NCBI GenBank assembly: GCA_032433595.1
Contig: JASWJB010000022.1
Coordinates: 124,001-188,000 of the forward strand
Direction of reading: 5' to 3'
Source of the DNA: Conoideocrella luteorostrata
Lineage: Eukaryota; Ascomycota; Sordariomycetes; Hypocreales; Clavicipitaceae
DNA: 64,000 nucleotides
Of the stretch, positions 43,473 through 54,838 are shown piece after piece. Each line of letters opens with the position of its first letter. Within the stretch, counting starts at the first letter, position 1. The translations under genes were made by a program, and so were the position numbers. Below the pieces are notes generated by a model. The model saw only the letters and a program-made list of their open reading frames with translations, ran no database searches and was not told the DNA's origin.

Positions 43473-45790
43473 TTAAGTCAAACGTTGCCATACTTGTTGC
43501 AATTCGTGTCCTAACGATGTCTCTGGCCAACAGGCTCGCTGCCTGCACACTTCGAGAAGTTCCAAGATTCTATCTTGTCTTTTCTTATCCTCTACTGCCA
43601 TCCCCGCTGGTTCGTGATTTAGTTGGTATATGATCAGGAGTTGTCGGAACTGATGACCATACCTATGAACAAACACTGCGATGTCATAACACTGGATGAG
43701 TGGTTGATAGATGTCTGCGCAATACCACAAATTTTATCAATGCAACTTCTTACCTGGCGCTTTTGCTCCAGGTACTCATCAAGACCGCCAAAAAAGGGCC
43801 GATGGAGATGAATCAGCATGACCGAGCTGTAGTAAACTTGCATAGCGACGTCTATAATATTTTATTAGAAAAGAAACACTGGATGAGCGGATCATGTAGT
43901 ACAAACTGAATTCGGCTGGTTGGATCCAGACTGGGGGGAAAATTTCATCCAAGACGGTTTCCGTCATTTTCCACGGAAGAGGTTTGAACTCAACAGTAAG
44001 AGCTGATCTCCATGCATCTAGCTGCTGCAACAGAATATCAGCAGTACGAGATCTAACAGAGGGATCTTGGTTTCTTTCTGATTTATCACTCGAGCAGAAT
44101 CCGACGACGTGAGCAAAGTTATATACAGCTCGAGCTGCAAGCTCGCAAGGGCTGAGTTGGTTGAGCCCCCGAGACGGTTTCCAGAATGTGAGCGGCTTTC
44201 TCTTTTCCCGGAAAGCCGCCCATACATCTTGGCAAAGCCAAGCCCACCAGACAGCTTGCCGCAAACCGCACGAATCACCGTGAATGATCTGCGAGCGTTG
44301 GATCCAGAAGACGCCTTTCAAATGTTTATCCCAGTTACTTTTAGAGCCATCAATCATCTCGTAGGAAGAAATTATAATTGAGATCGTGAGCAGTTCCAAG
44401 CTTGTTTTATATGTGTCATACTGCATAGCTTTGCTACTGTAATGGAGGGTCTTGTAATAATATCGAATGGCATCTCTGGGATCTGGGCGAGAATTTATCG
44501 GATGTTGCAGGACCTCGTAGTTACTGAGAGAAAGATGACGCGCTGATAGAGCCAGGATTGCATTCATCAACCCCACATTACGCATCTTGGTACGCCATAT
44601 GAGCTCATGACATGCATCGTTGTCAAAGTATAACTTACCGCGAGATGTGGTACGAAAGTCGCAAAAGGTCGATTTGCCTGGAACAGATCCATCTAGTCAC
44701 TGCTTCAGTGAACTTATCGATAGAAACCTCGAATGGTTGTATTGGGAGCTCCTCTTACCCATTGACTGATGTGTTCCGTAAAATAATGGAACAACACGCG
44801 TTCATGAGACTCAAGTGCTATTGGTTCCACTGATTCCCATGCTTGTAGCTCGCACAGCTCATTTCCCCTGTCGTTCATTCGTTCTTTCAAATAAGCATTC
44901 TCCGTTACTGAAATTTTTGCTCTCACGGGTGAATTTTGCTCAATGAATGTAGCATTAATCTCATGCGGAGCGTCCGATTCTCGCGATGGCATGGGACTGT
45001 GCGTCACAGAGTTTCCAAAAATGTCTATTTCGTTTGAACCAAAGCTTAGGTCTATTAAAGGTTCGTCATTCGGGTCTGCATCATTGACTAGTAAGTCAAG
45101 CCATTTTGATGTCGGCGATTCGAGACTTGGGTCCGAATTTCCACAGAGCTGGGAAAGATCCAAACGGTTGGACAGTTGCGAGCAAATTTCTCCACCTGCG
45201 GAAGTGCCCAAATATCCAATCTGGGTGAGCTGAGAGTCATATATGTCCCTTAGAATCGCATTGTTTCTACTCGTGGCTAGATGAACATACCTCTGTGGCA
45301 GTTTCGGCAGATTTTTGGCCGTGAACACGAGGACTGGTGGCTTCTGTCACGGCTGGGAAGGAACGTGTTTCAGTGACCTCATTGCTATCTTCCAGCGGTC
45401 GGGTCATGTTGACGGAATTGGGTGCCTCCAAATACGAGCTGCCTCCAGTAGCCGTATTAAGATTTTGTTGTGGTCCCTGGCTTGTGCAAGATGGTTGGTA
45501 CGGAATGCCAAGGTCAGCCCCTTGCCCGAGCGCATAACGGCATGAGACCTTTCTCTCAACGCATCGTCTGCATCGTGGCTTGTCCTCGTCGCATTTAACA
45601 TGCCTCCGTCGACACGTCAAACTAGTCAAAGTATTAATCAATCGGCTCAAGTGCTAATGCGATAATGCAACGGATCAGTTCTGTACCATCCTGTGGTATT
45701 GCGAAGGCCTTGGCCCCGTGACAGTCGTCCGCGAGTGAAACGACGTTGCTTTCCGTTATCCGATGAAAGTACAGGCATCTCTTCTGTCAT
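43473..45790 (-). CDS. Zn2Cys6 transcription factor with Fungal_trans_2-like domain
   Basis: Seven exons on the minus strand: 45790-45687, 45621-45291, 45229-44759, 44692-44639, 44585-43907, 43851-43663 and 43606-43473. All phases agree and yield 653 residues. The zinc cluster CLTCRRRHVKC...CRRCVERKVSC (C35, C38, C45, C52, C55, C62) is complete after splicing; the first intron cuts the codon of the first Cys. The middle region shows LMNAILALSARHLSLSNYEV, FWIQRSQIIHG, WWAWLCQDVWAAFREKR and YYSSVMLIHLHRP, typical of fungal regulatory domains. As the regulator nearest to the sugar block it is the best candidate for pathway-specific control. Confidence 0.88.
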
Positions 45791-46689
45791 TTGAGACCTT
45801 GACGAGAAGTCGCAACGAGAGTAATTAAACCTAAGGACGTAGTAAGAGGCTTTAAAATGCGGACTAAACTCGAGGACAATCCGACAGTGCGGAGATGCGG
45901 AGAGCCTCGGAGTTATTTGACTGGTCGGCCAATGCAAAAAGAACGGAGTACTCTGTATTGACGGCTCTGGAAGGGTGGGGCATCGTTGTGGACTGGGGGA
46001 ATGGCTTCCGTCAGCCGGCTCACTGCTCACTGTGACCGGGTGACCTTGACGTCGTGCCTGTCTTTAAACAAATGGGAAGAAAAAAGACTTGGCCGACTTA
46101 TACGTTATTAGTGGGCTTTATCATTTTATAATGCATGCATTCGGGCCACACCTGTAACACATCCTGGAATAGAGGTGAGCGGATCTCGGCGAATCTTTGA
46201 CTGGAAAAACGCAGGGCATATGTTATCGCGGCAATATATTTGTTACGAGGCTTACAGTATTGCCCGTGAAGATTCCGAAAATATGCACAGCCTTCGGTCA
46301 ACAGGGGACAATACGGCACTTTAGGATTCCGGATAACATGCTGTGTGCTGCATCCGTCAGCCCTGCTTATCGCTCACTATAACCGAGCGATCTCCAACCC
46401 CGCAAGAAAAAGGACATGCCTGCCAGCCTGTTTGCAATCATATTAGTGTACAATCGGTGTCATATCCGTCCCTTGCATGCTTACGAAAAGGTGCAATGTA
46501 CGTACAGATTTTTGAAGCACAAACCAGTACGATCCGCCACTAGGCACACACCCCAGACAACATTCGCTAACGCGTAATGAAAGACTCATTACGTTATCAC
46601 CTCAGACAAGACATTCAGTATAGTTTCATTGAAGGATCACATCATTGCCGGCAGCAAAAGGCGTCAGGGAGGTGTTCGGCACCCATCAA
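45791..46689. other. Gene-free interval upstream of the Zn2Cys6 gene
   Basis: The frame extending upstream of 45790 to 46030 is open but lacks family resemblance and is probably 5' untranslated sequence. A minus frame at 46098-46319 has no recognised domain. An ACGGAGTACTCTG motif lies near 45943. Confidence 0.5.
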
Positions 46690-47156
46690 TTTTGCTATTC
46701 TTACCTCGACGGGACATCCGACGGCGCGCTGTAGGCCGTTGAGAACCTGGCCGATTGCGTGCGTTCGAACGGCCCTTTCGACATGGTCATAGCGTTTTCG
46801 CTCGAAGGGGCGCTCTGCTCCTTCGTTCCGATGACTGGGTTCGGAAATACATCCGGAGTGCCGTGTTTATATGCAGAACCCTCCCGGTGAGCTGGACGAC
46901 GCTTAACGAGGGCGCAGTACACCTGATTAAGTCCCTTGGTGCAGAGCGCCTCACCACAGTCACCACAGTACACTCTTGGAGCCCAGACGACCGCGATCAT
47001 GTTGGACAAAGTGAAAAACTGGTGCAACTGTGTGATGAGACGACTCGAGTCGAAGTCCGCCACAGCAAAGGGCATGTCGTCCCGAGCCAGGGGGAGGATG
47101 TGGTAGCTTTAGTAGCGGCAATAAGGAACACGCTCATGAGCCTGCCGGCGCAATGA
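46690..47156 (+). pseudogene. Serine hydrolase FSH1-family relic
   Basis: In the plus strand, pieces typical of FSH1/FSH-type alpha/beta hydrolases appear in different frames: YLDGTSDGAL, then NGPFDMVIAFSLEGALCSF (the nucleophile elbow normally reads GFSQGA), and after a frameshift HSWSPDDRDHVGQSEKLVQL and SKGHVVPSQGEDVVALVAAI with the C-terminal His region. A stop occurs in the frame of the first half soon after the elbow. The order is right but the frame is broken, so I call it a pseudogene. No splice solution that rescues it was found. Confidence 0.6.
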
Positions 47157-47225
47157 AACATCGTTGGCAAAACACTAAGTCAGTCGCTACACTCATAATA
47201 ATGCTGTCGAAGGGATAGAAAGATT

Positions 47226-47812
47226 TCACTGGCCCTGGACTGGAGAGCTGGCGAAGATCAAGCCGAAAATTGCGGTTAGAGAGCTCGACGTCATCACCAC
47301 GCCGAGCACCATCATTATTCGGAGCAGAATCTTATCAATAGAAAATATTCGAGTGTAGGAAAGGAGAATGGATGCCTTGGACAGTAGAAGACTGAAGTTG
47401 TACAAAACGTTACTGGCTAGGGTTATCTACGTTATCAGAAGCTGGTCAGCGACATGGACGGATTCTCAGTGACTGTGGGAAACAAATGCAGCCTTGAGTC
47501 AGATTCGCATGGTCAACGACAAAATACCTTGATGTTGATCTCGAGCTCTGGAACGGTATAAGTTTGCAGGTGGTATCCCGCGTGACCAACCGTAGCTACC
47601 AGTCCAGCTGTTACCAGCAAGTCGAAGGCGGCCAATAACGACGCAAGAATAGCCCAGTCATCCCACCAGATTTCTCGAATCATTCGTCTTTGGACGAAGC
47701 GCGTACACACGCAAACAACAGAAAAAAACGTAAATATGCCAGTTACTGTCAAATAGGAAATATACCTACTGCTGACTTCGTCAGGGTGATGACTCGAGGT
47801 TTGTGGATCCAT
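47226..47812 (-). pseudogene. Fungal rhodopsin-like membrane protein, truncated
   Basis: The ATG at 47812 starts VSSRYISYLTVTGIFTFFSV, CTRFVQRRMIREIWWDDWAI and LVTAGLVATVGHAGYHLQTY, the opening of the fungal seven-helix rhodopsin-like integral membrane family. After about residue 95 the frame must jump by a long or decayed intron (GTATTTTG...CCCTAG) to SNVLYNFSLLLSKASILLSY and MMVLGVVMTSSSLTAIFGLI, then stops at 47226. Only about four of seven helices remain, and downstream homology is lost at the neighbouring FSH1 relic. A 3'-truncated gene is the likely explanation. Confidence 0.6.
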
Positions 47813-48819
47813 TGTTGCTCTGCGAAACCTTAGGACCAGTTCGACTACAAGAAATGAGACGAAATTGTGTGAAAACCGGAAGTCTGGAGGTAGCTAATGA
47901 GTCTGCGACCATCCTTCCGGTGCGGGTAGTGATTTATTTGCACAGTATGTCTACCGATAAAAGATCAGTCTACTATACTCTGTAGCTTAATTTACACGGT
48001 TATTTAGCATAAGCTTGTCAATAAAAACATAACTAAAATATTAAATTAATTGTTAACTCTCATGAATGCAAGCAAATAAAAGAGGAATCTGTTATTTCTT
48101 GGAACTGCTGCAGATGCTAAATTTACTACCCGACACGGAGCACACATACCGTCTCAACACGACACGAACGGATCCTTCCCTCTCTCCCTTGCCGGCTCGG
48201 GCGAGAGCGTGACAAATTATCACTTCCCCAGTTAGCAAGGCTCAGGCCGGGGCTCGGAGCTGGCTCACGGCTAAGATCGGGGATTTTGTGGTTGCATCCG
48301 AGGTGGCGTAAATGATGACCAGGCAGGGGTCTAGGATTCATTACTACTTCAAGTGCATGTCTCTCAGCTCGTTGCCCCTGTCAAAGTTGCTACGGCGTTA
48401 CACATGAGCCCGTGGGTCAGCAAGTGCTCGGCGTCAGTGGAGGTACTTCCACTTCAGCGCAAACCTCATCGTAATGAAAGTATAGGCAATTCCTAAGCCG
48501 TCCGATGACACAAATCACGCATACCGCAGCCATTCGTATTGTTCTGGGTATTGTCCTGGGGTTAAGGTACGTACCTACTCCCTGCTCTGTACTGCGACCA
48601 AATGTGCCCCGTGACTTGGCTGTAGCTTTGCTGCCCATGCTCCTTATCTGGGCAGAGCTGGGATGGGACCAACAACTGCCCCCGCAATTTGCCTCACGTT
48701 TCATAAAAATTCACGGCAAGCCGCTCCTTGCTCTTGTTTACCTCGATCAAAACACTCGCAAGCACTCAGTATTCACTCAGTCGCTGCTTTCTTCCTCTTC
48801 AACCCCCCTAACCTTAGAA
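47813..48819. other. Intergenic region upstream of the hydrolase
   Basis: No supported gene. A frame opening at 48505 runs into the hydrolase but its early part looks like untranslated leader. A CTCGGGCGAGAGCGTGAC-type GC-rich patch occurs near 48197. Confidence 0.55.
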
Positions 48820-49722
48820 ATGACACCGACCATGGCGCACGAAAACCCTATCATTCTGGTTATTGGAGGTGGCTGGCACGTACCAGCAAGCTACAAGAAG
48901 CTTGTCGATGCTCTCGAGGCAGCTGGTTTCGAGGTGCACTGTCCACCGCTTCCAAGCATGACCCAGGAGCGACCCCCTACCAAGAGCTTGGCTGAAGATA
49001 CCGAGAGCATTCGCACGTACGCTGAAAAGCTTATTGATGCCAATGGTGGCCGTCGCGTCGTTGCTGTTATGCATTCGTATGGAGGTCAGGTGGGCACAAA
49101 CGGCCTCGTTGGCCTAGGTTTAAAGAACCGAGCGGAGCAGGGACTCTCTGGCGGGGTCTCTGACCTTGTATATCTCTGCGCTTTCGCCCTGCCGGAGGGA
49201 GGTTCCAGTAAGTTACCATGAGACGCCTCCTTGGCTGCTCCACCCGGCTGGAAAGTATCACGATGATGCTAGGCCTAGCGACCGCACAAATCACAAATAG
49301 TTAACCAAAGTCACCTAATAGTGGCAGGCAAGGTCAAGGACATGGGCCACGAAGCTTTGATACCAATTGCTTTCGACTTTGCAGATGACATGTCGTGTCT
49401 ATGCCGTGACCCTAGAGGACAACTTGTTGGATCCGGCGTTGACGAGGACGAGCTGGAGGATTACCTAGCCACTTTGTTGCGTTGGAATGGCCAGGCAATG
49501 TATGACGACATTTCCCAATGCGCTTGGAGAGAGATCCCAGTCACATACGTGTATGCAGCAAACGACATGACCGTGCCGATGGACTACCAGATGTCCATGG
49601 TCGCACTGCTTGAGGAACAAGGTCAAGCTGTTAAAAAGCATGAACTTCAGACGGGCCATTGTCCAAACTTAACCGCCGTAAATGACGTAGTGGAGGTCAT
49701 TAACAGCGTCGTAGGTGTCTAG
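48820..49722 (+). CDS. Alpha/beta hydrolase (AB hydrolase 1/6 type)
   Basis: Two exons, 48820-49207 and 49322-49722, give 262 residues. The 114-nt intron runs GTAAGT...AATAG. A catalytic triad is visible: Ser86 in VVAVMHSYGGQ, Asp211 in YAANDMTVP and His242 in LQTGHCPNL; the oxyanion start is VIGGGWHVP. The family contains small esterases, lactonases and hydroxynitrile-lyase-like enzymes acting on hydrophobic esters. No signal peptide, so probably intracellular. An alternative start, MAHEN, lies 12 nt downstream. The nearest neighbours are a Gypsy relic and, beyond it, a tyrosinase. It looks intact. Confidence 0.88.
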
Positions 49723-50292
49723 ACCATGAGTTTTTGTTGGATAACAAGCGGCCAATAAGCTGCCAGATAGTTAACAGGTTTTTGTTTCAAGAGACAACCC
49801 AATTTTACAAAAATGCATCAAGTTTTTGCAATGGAGCTTCCCATCAAATCAAATTTACATCTAGGGCTGTCCATGCCTGTCGTAGGCCGACGGAACCAAC
49901 AACTTTGATATTTCTCTGCGGGAAGTATATTCAGCTTAAATGCGTGTGCAATACATTCTAGGCCGCTCCATGACCAGTCTGGAAGAAAACTGCGATTTTC
50001 AATTTTTTCCCCAAATTTGTTTTCCCAAATTTACAAATCTACTTTGAATTTGAAGTTGTTGGAATCCCGCCAAGCACAATAGGAAGCACTGAGCTCGTCA
50101 CGTGGTCACCTTTCAGCTACGATATTTATACGACGATATCGTGCCTCCCACCTTGACTTGTTTTCTTCTTCTTAGATAGATAACAGAGACTTATGAATAT
50201 ATTCAATTCTGAAGCATTTGATCTAGATCACTTGCACAGCAACCATGTGCAACCCACAGAAGTTGAGCCGGCGGCATGAACAGCCTGTTGTG
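49723..50292. other. Intergenic stretch with a solo LTR
   Basis: Apart from the LTR (50057-50258), only AT-rich DNA without coding support. Confidence 0.6.
50057..50258 (+). mobile_element. Solo LTR (family A)
   Basis: The 202-bp copy TGTTGGAATCCCGCCAAGCA...GTGCAACCCACA has the exact target duplication GAAGT (50052-50056 and 50259-50263). It is the least mutated copy and a good reference for the family. It is adjacent to, but not part of, the Gypsy relic. Confidence 0.9.
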
Positions 50293-51153
50293 CTACATTG
50301 GAAGCGTAGTCCGCCTCCCGGTTTCCGGACAAACAGGACGGGGAAAGCGGCTAGTAAATTGGAAGATCGTATGAATCCTTTCCCAGGTATTCTCGTAGCA
50401 CGAGTAGCTCATCTCTGACATATCGTACAATGAGCCAAACGGTGGTTCTGTTCCTTCCTTGAGCTGTATCATATGGTCATATGGTCGGTGCGGGGGCAAC
50501 TTGTGTGCTTCCTTCTTCGAAAACACATCTAGGATTTCTTGATATTCCCGGGGGACTTTCTCTCTCTCGGATCGATCGTTATCCTGTGTACTAGGGCTTT
50601 TTCGATGTCTTTCATGGTCACAGCAAAAATAGTGTATCTTCAGGAGTTTTCCGTGCTCTGTTCGTAAGTCGAACAAAGGGGCGGCTCCAATCATGCAAAC
50701 ATCCAAGCCCCTTGCCGTGGTCTTGTCTCTAGGTATTCTGTGTACCTCGATAGTGCGTTTAGCGCCACACTTCCGGCAGTACATTGAGGTAAAGGTGATG
50801 GTATTCTTCCTCCACGAGGTTGCCGGGTCACGCAACTGCGAGCACGGTATGCCTAGCACAAGAGGGTGCTGGCTAAGTCTGGTCACGGAGCACGGTAGTT
50901 CTTCTTGGTGTCCTTCAATGTCGGTGGGCAGTCGCACAAGGTAAGTAATCTACCCAACAGCTGATTGCTGCCCGTCCACTACCTCAAACCGACGCAGCCT
51001 GCGTAGTCGTTCTAAGGGTAACTTATTTTCATGCGCAAAGGCATAATCAATAAAAGCATTCCCGTTCACCCCGCTATCTACAAGTGCGGTCGTCTTTACT
51101 CGTCGTTTATTGATATTTTTGTAGATCCGCTGCCATAGGATAGATTCTTGCAA
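50293..51153 (-). mobile_element. Ty3/Gypsy polyprotein relic (protease to start of reverse transcriptase)
   Basis: Minus-strand coding pieces: an aspartic-protease site TALVDSGVNGNAFIDYAFAH near 51060, a stop at 50950, then REYQEILDVFSKKEAHKLPP, RPYDHMIQLKEGTEPPFGSL and YDMSE, the well-known spacer that precedes the Gypsy reverse transcriptase. After YDMSE the frame shifts and the RT core is lost. No LTR of its own is visible, and the flank at 51180-51430 is extremely AT-rich. It is a dead fragment. Confidence 0.88.
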
Positions 51154-52006
51154 AAGTATTATACCACATCCTGACCCCTAACGCACAGCAATAGTATATC
51201 TACGTTTTAGGTCGAGGATAATATATAGATAGCAAGATATAGTTAGTACTCTCCTTGTATTCTTTACTTTATTATTATTTTCAGGACTCAGCAGCTTATA
51301 TTAACTATAATAAAGAAATACTAATAAAATATTAAATAATTACTATAGCTAAGTCTATTACTTTATTATATAAATATATATATAAGTAAATATTCCTTAT
51401 ATTTAACGTGACTATATATTATATATAACTATGCCCCTTTGATTAGATAAGTGGCCGACCCTAGTTTGGTTGTAACAGTTTAGCAGCATTGATTCCTCCT
51501 AGGTCGTCTCGACTCCTGCCAAACATTCGATGTGCTCCCAAAGTAGATATTTCTGGAGATGTATTAAGGATTCCAAGGAGCTGTAGTATACCCCAAAGCA
51601 CACATCGCTACACAAGCACCACAAGCAGGAAATTTACCACTTTGCTTGAAAGTCTGGAAAGAAAGCGGCTCATTTATCATCTTTTCGAACTCAATATATT
51701 TGCGGTCAAAACCCATATGTGTCTCTAGGGGCCACTCCTTATTGAGATGCGGCATGAAAGGTCTGTTGAGTGCGTCCGTGAGAACTTGTAAACTTGGCGA
51801 TATGAGACCCAGCCAAGGTGGTAGCACAGTGGGCAGGGCAACTTGTGAAACCCTGGTTAAGATCTGCAGCTACGGCAACTTCTTTTCCTCAGGCCTCCGG
51901 CCGTATATTGAGTTTGCTGGAGACATACTATGACTACCCAACCGTCCAACGCTTCACCTATTCAACATTGCTTCAATTGCACAAACCGAGTACGAGCCTT
52001 TTCAAC
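51154..52006. other. AT-rich tract and gene-free spacer
   Basis: 51180-51430 is almost entirely A/T with strings such as TATATATATAAGTAAATATT, consistent with RIP-decayed retroelement sequence next to the Gypsy relic. 51490-51930 holds overlapping short frames; a minus frame (51564-51827) containing KEWPLETHMGFDRKYIEFEK looks protein-like but is unassigned. Confidence 0.5.
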
Positions 52007-54838
52007 CTAGCCCGAAAACTGAGCCATGCCAGCAAAATACGCACTCTCCCAGTTGAACTCCTGTTCCTTATATCCATCAAACTTGAACAATGACCCTCTG
52101 CCCAAGCTGCCTTGAAGCTGATTCACTCCAATGAACAGTGTGATCTTCAGGTCTGTCAACTTTTCCCTGGCAATTACCTTGCCATCCTCATTGATGGCAG
52201 TCCATTTGAGATACTTCTGGAAATAGCTCATGGCCGTTGCTGACTTCTCACGGTGCTCGATGGGCACGGCACGCGTGAGCGGGACTTGGGCGCGAGACAG
52301 GACATTGGCACGCTTCTGTTCATAACAGTTCTTGCAGGTAATGGCGTCCTCCTTGAGGGCAGTGCTGAATGTGAAGATGCTGCCGACAAGATTCTTCTGT
52401 TGGTTGTATGGCGCTTTGCTGTCAACCTCACCAAGGAAGAAGAGCAAGGTGTATGATTTGCCGCTCAAACAATAGCTAAGTTGAAGAAAAGGAATATTAG
52501 AGTAAAGAATGCAAGTAATATGGGGAGGGAGTCTCCGGAACATACCGGTTGTAGACGATATTGATGAGAGGGTCTTTTGACTCTTCGTGATGTTGGAAGG
52601 TCTGTGCTGGGGGCCCGTACAGCTTGTTGATGTAGATGTGATTCTTCTCCGGAATCATGTCTCCAAACTCATCAGTGATCTGATCCATGTAGTCATAGGT
52701 ATAGTTGAGCGCATCAATATGGCGAACTTTGTTGGAATTGAAGAAGTCATCGGGTTCAGTTGAAGCATGGAAGGGAACAAGATCTTTCTGAGGGCTGTCG
52801 GAAACCACTTGACCAGGTTTTTGGTGGAACCAGTTGCCTGGGTTGGAGCATTGCCACAAGTGAAGGAGTCTGTCGATATTACAATGATGCAGCCAGAAAA
52901 CGGGATCGAATGCGGCCACTGGGACTGAGCCCATGTGGCCTTTACCAGCGCGATCTGTACTGCCGCCAATGAAGTCCTGTCAATAAATTAATAACGTTTA
53001 TCCCAGAGACCTGAAACTTGCATGAGATATGAATTAAAAAAAAAAAACTTACGTGGACACTGTTGTGAATCTGCTCTAGGTTGAGATAACCCTTGGCAGT
53101 GTCTCCCGGTGCCTTCTCCAGCTTTTCCTCGTCATGCTTGGTAGAAGCGAAATGCACGTATTTGGTGGTGTAATCGTGCGTAAGCAGGCGAAAGACGGCG
53201 TCCTTGAGCGTGAGGTTGCTCAGGTCTTCGTGAACGCCTTGCAGGGACAAGTCCACTTGCTCGTTGTTGGATACTCCCTCGACCCACTTTCGTTCTGCGT
53301 CACGGAGTGTAATGCCATGGCGACTGGTGCCGATGCACATTTCCCACTGGGTGTTCATTAGCATGGCCGTGGTAAGGCTATAAGGCTTTCAGCTGCTTGA
53401 TACTTACCGGGGTATCTTCTTTGTTGTCGATGCGGTAGTTGCCGTATGTGTCATCGCCCATGGGCTTGTGACCAGGCATCTGGAATCGATACATGGGGTT
53501 ATCCACGCTTTCATACTGGGGTTGGCCCTGGCCATTCCAAGAGCTGATGATGGAAATCTTCATGTCCCGGGCTAAGTCGGGAAGACTTGGCTTCAGAGCC
53601 CAGTCCCAGTAGGGCAAGCGCCAACGGCTTGCAGCAGAAACCCATTCCTTGTTTTCCTTGGCACGAGTCACAGCTTCTTCCATCATGAGGTCGCTAACTC
53701 GTCGCTCCATACTTTGTCAGTCTCCTAATTTTGGATGTATGAAAGGGATATTGCATACCTCGAACAGCATCATGTACGCGCGGTGCCAAGTGGGAAACAA
53801 GTAGTTGTTATGCTGGCAGTAGAAACCACCCTCATTCCCCAACTTACGGTCGTTGATGTCCGCGGCATCGAGTGGAATCGGCGCTTCACCCATGTTCCAC
53901 GAAACATTGTAGGGATAGCCGTGAATGCCAGCGATGCGGTAGAACGAGAGTTGGTCGTCAGGAGGGAGGCTCTGGAAGGCCTTGACGGCTCGAATGAACA
54001 AAGAGAGCTCGAGCGCTGTCCTGTTGTTGGTCTTCGCCTCTGCGTACCAGGCCTCAACGTTTCGACGAGGAGGAATCGCATCATTGGTATTGATGGAAAT
54101 GGGGGTGATCGGGAAAGGGTCTGGAATCTCGGATTAGAATACGTTGTCATGATGAAGTTGATGTATTGGTGTTATGCCTACAGTTGTCATCGCTAATGTC
54201 AATAACGAGGTGTCCATTCCTCGCAGAGATCTTCCAACCAGCGAAGCGAGCGCAAAGCCGGACTGCAATCACATTTCCAGCCTGTGTCAACATGTCAGTC
54301 AGAGACCGAGGAGGGCTTGGGAACAACTTGTACTCACCTCGAGCGACTTCAGAAAGTGGCGGCTCGTGTCAAAGGTCTCGCCCTGCATCCACTCGTAGTT
54401 TGTGGAACCGACTTTGTTGGAGTGGCTTGTGACGACAAGCTCCTTGCCATTGCGGTCCTTCTTAGGAGACGTCGCGTCTTTGTTGTCAAGGATGACTAGC
54501 TCGACCCAGGTCCAATTGCCCTGCTCCAAATCGGAGACGGACCCTTGATCGTGCGACTCTGCGAAGAGTTTAATCGCGCGAATCATACGGAGGGTTAGAG
54601 TGGTGAGTGGCTAAGGAGAGTCAGTTACATTGATGCCAGTAATAAATGTATAGGCCAAGAAACCAACCGGCGATTTGAACCAAATCTTGGTCTGCACAGT
54701 CGCATTGGATGCGCTAACGGAAGCATCCCCCTCGCTCTTGACGGCATAGCGAGTGTGGACAGCGGCGGGCTGTTCCAGTTTGGGAAGATTCTTAACCGCA
54801 GGCTGAGTGAGATGGTTGAGACGGTCAAAGGAATCCAT
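52007..54838 (-). CDS. Tyrosinase / polyphenol oxidase (type 3 copper)
   Basis: Eight exons on the minus strand: 54838-54668, 54610-54338, 54281-54182, 54120-53759, 53704-53408, 53346-53053, 52976-52546 and 52475-52007. They give 798 residues with consistent phases. All copper ligands can be placed: CuA H248 (IHGYPY), H285 (YCQH, with a Cys two before it able to form the thioether) and H294 (TWHRAYMM); CuB H495 and H499 (HNSVH) and H529/H530 (FWLHHCNIDRL). It would hydroxylate monophenols and oxidise o-diphenols to quinones (pigment, defence, wound response). About 180 residues precede the YPFPIT motif where fungal tyrosinases normally begin, and a C-terminal domain of the usual type follows. 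No signal peptide is obvious. Confidence 0.9.

Noticed and set aside
50057..51153. The LTR at 50057 as the LTR of the Gypsy relic
   Set aside because: The LTR has its own GAAGT target duplication on both sides and a copia-like start, so it is an unrelated solo LTR.
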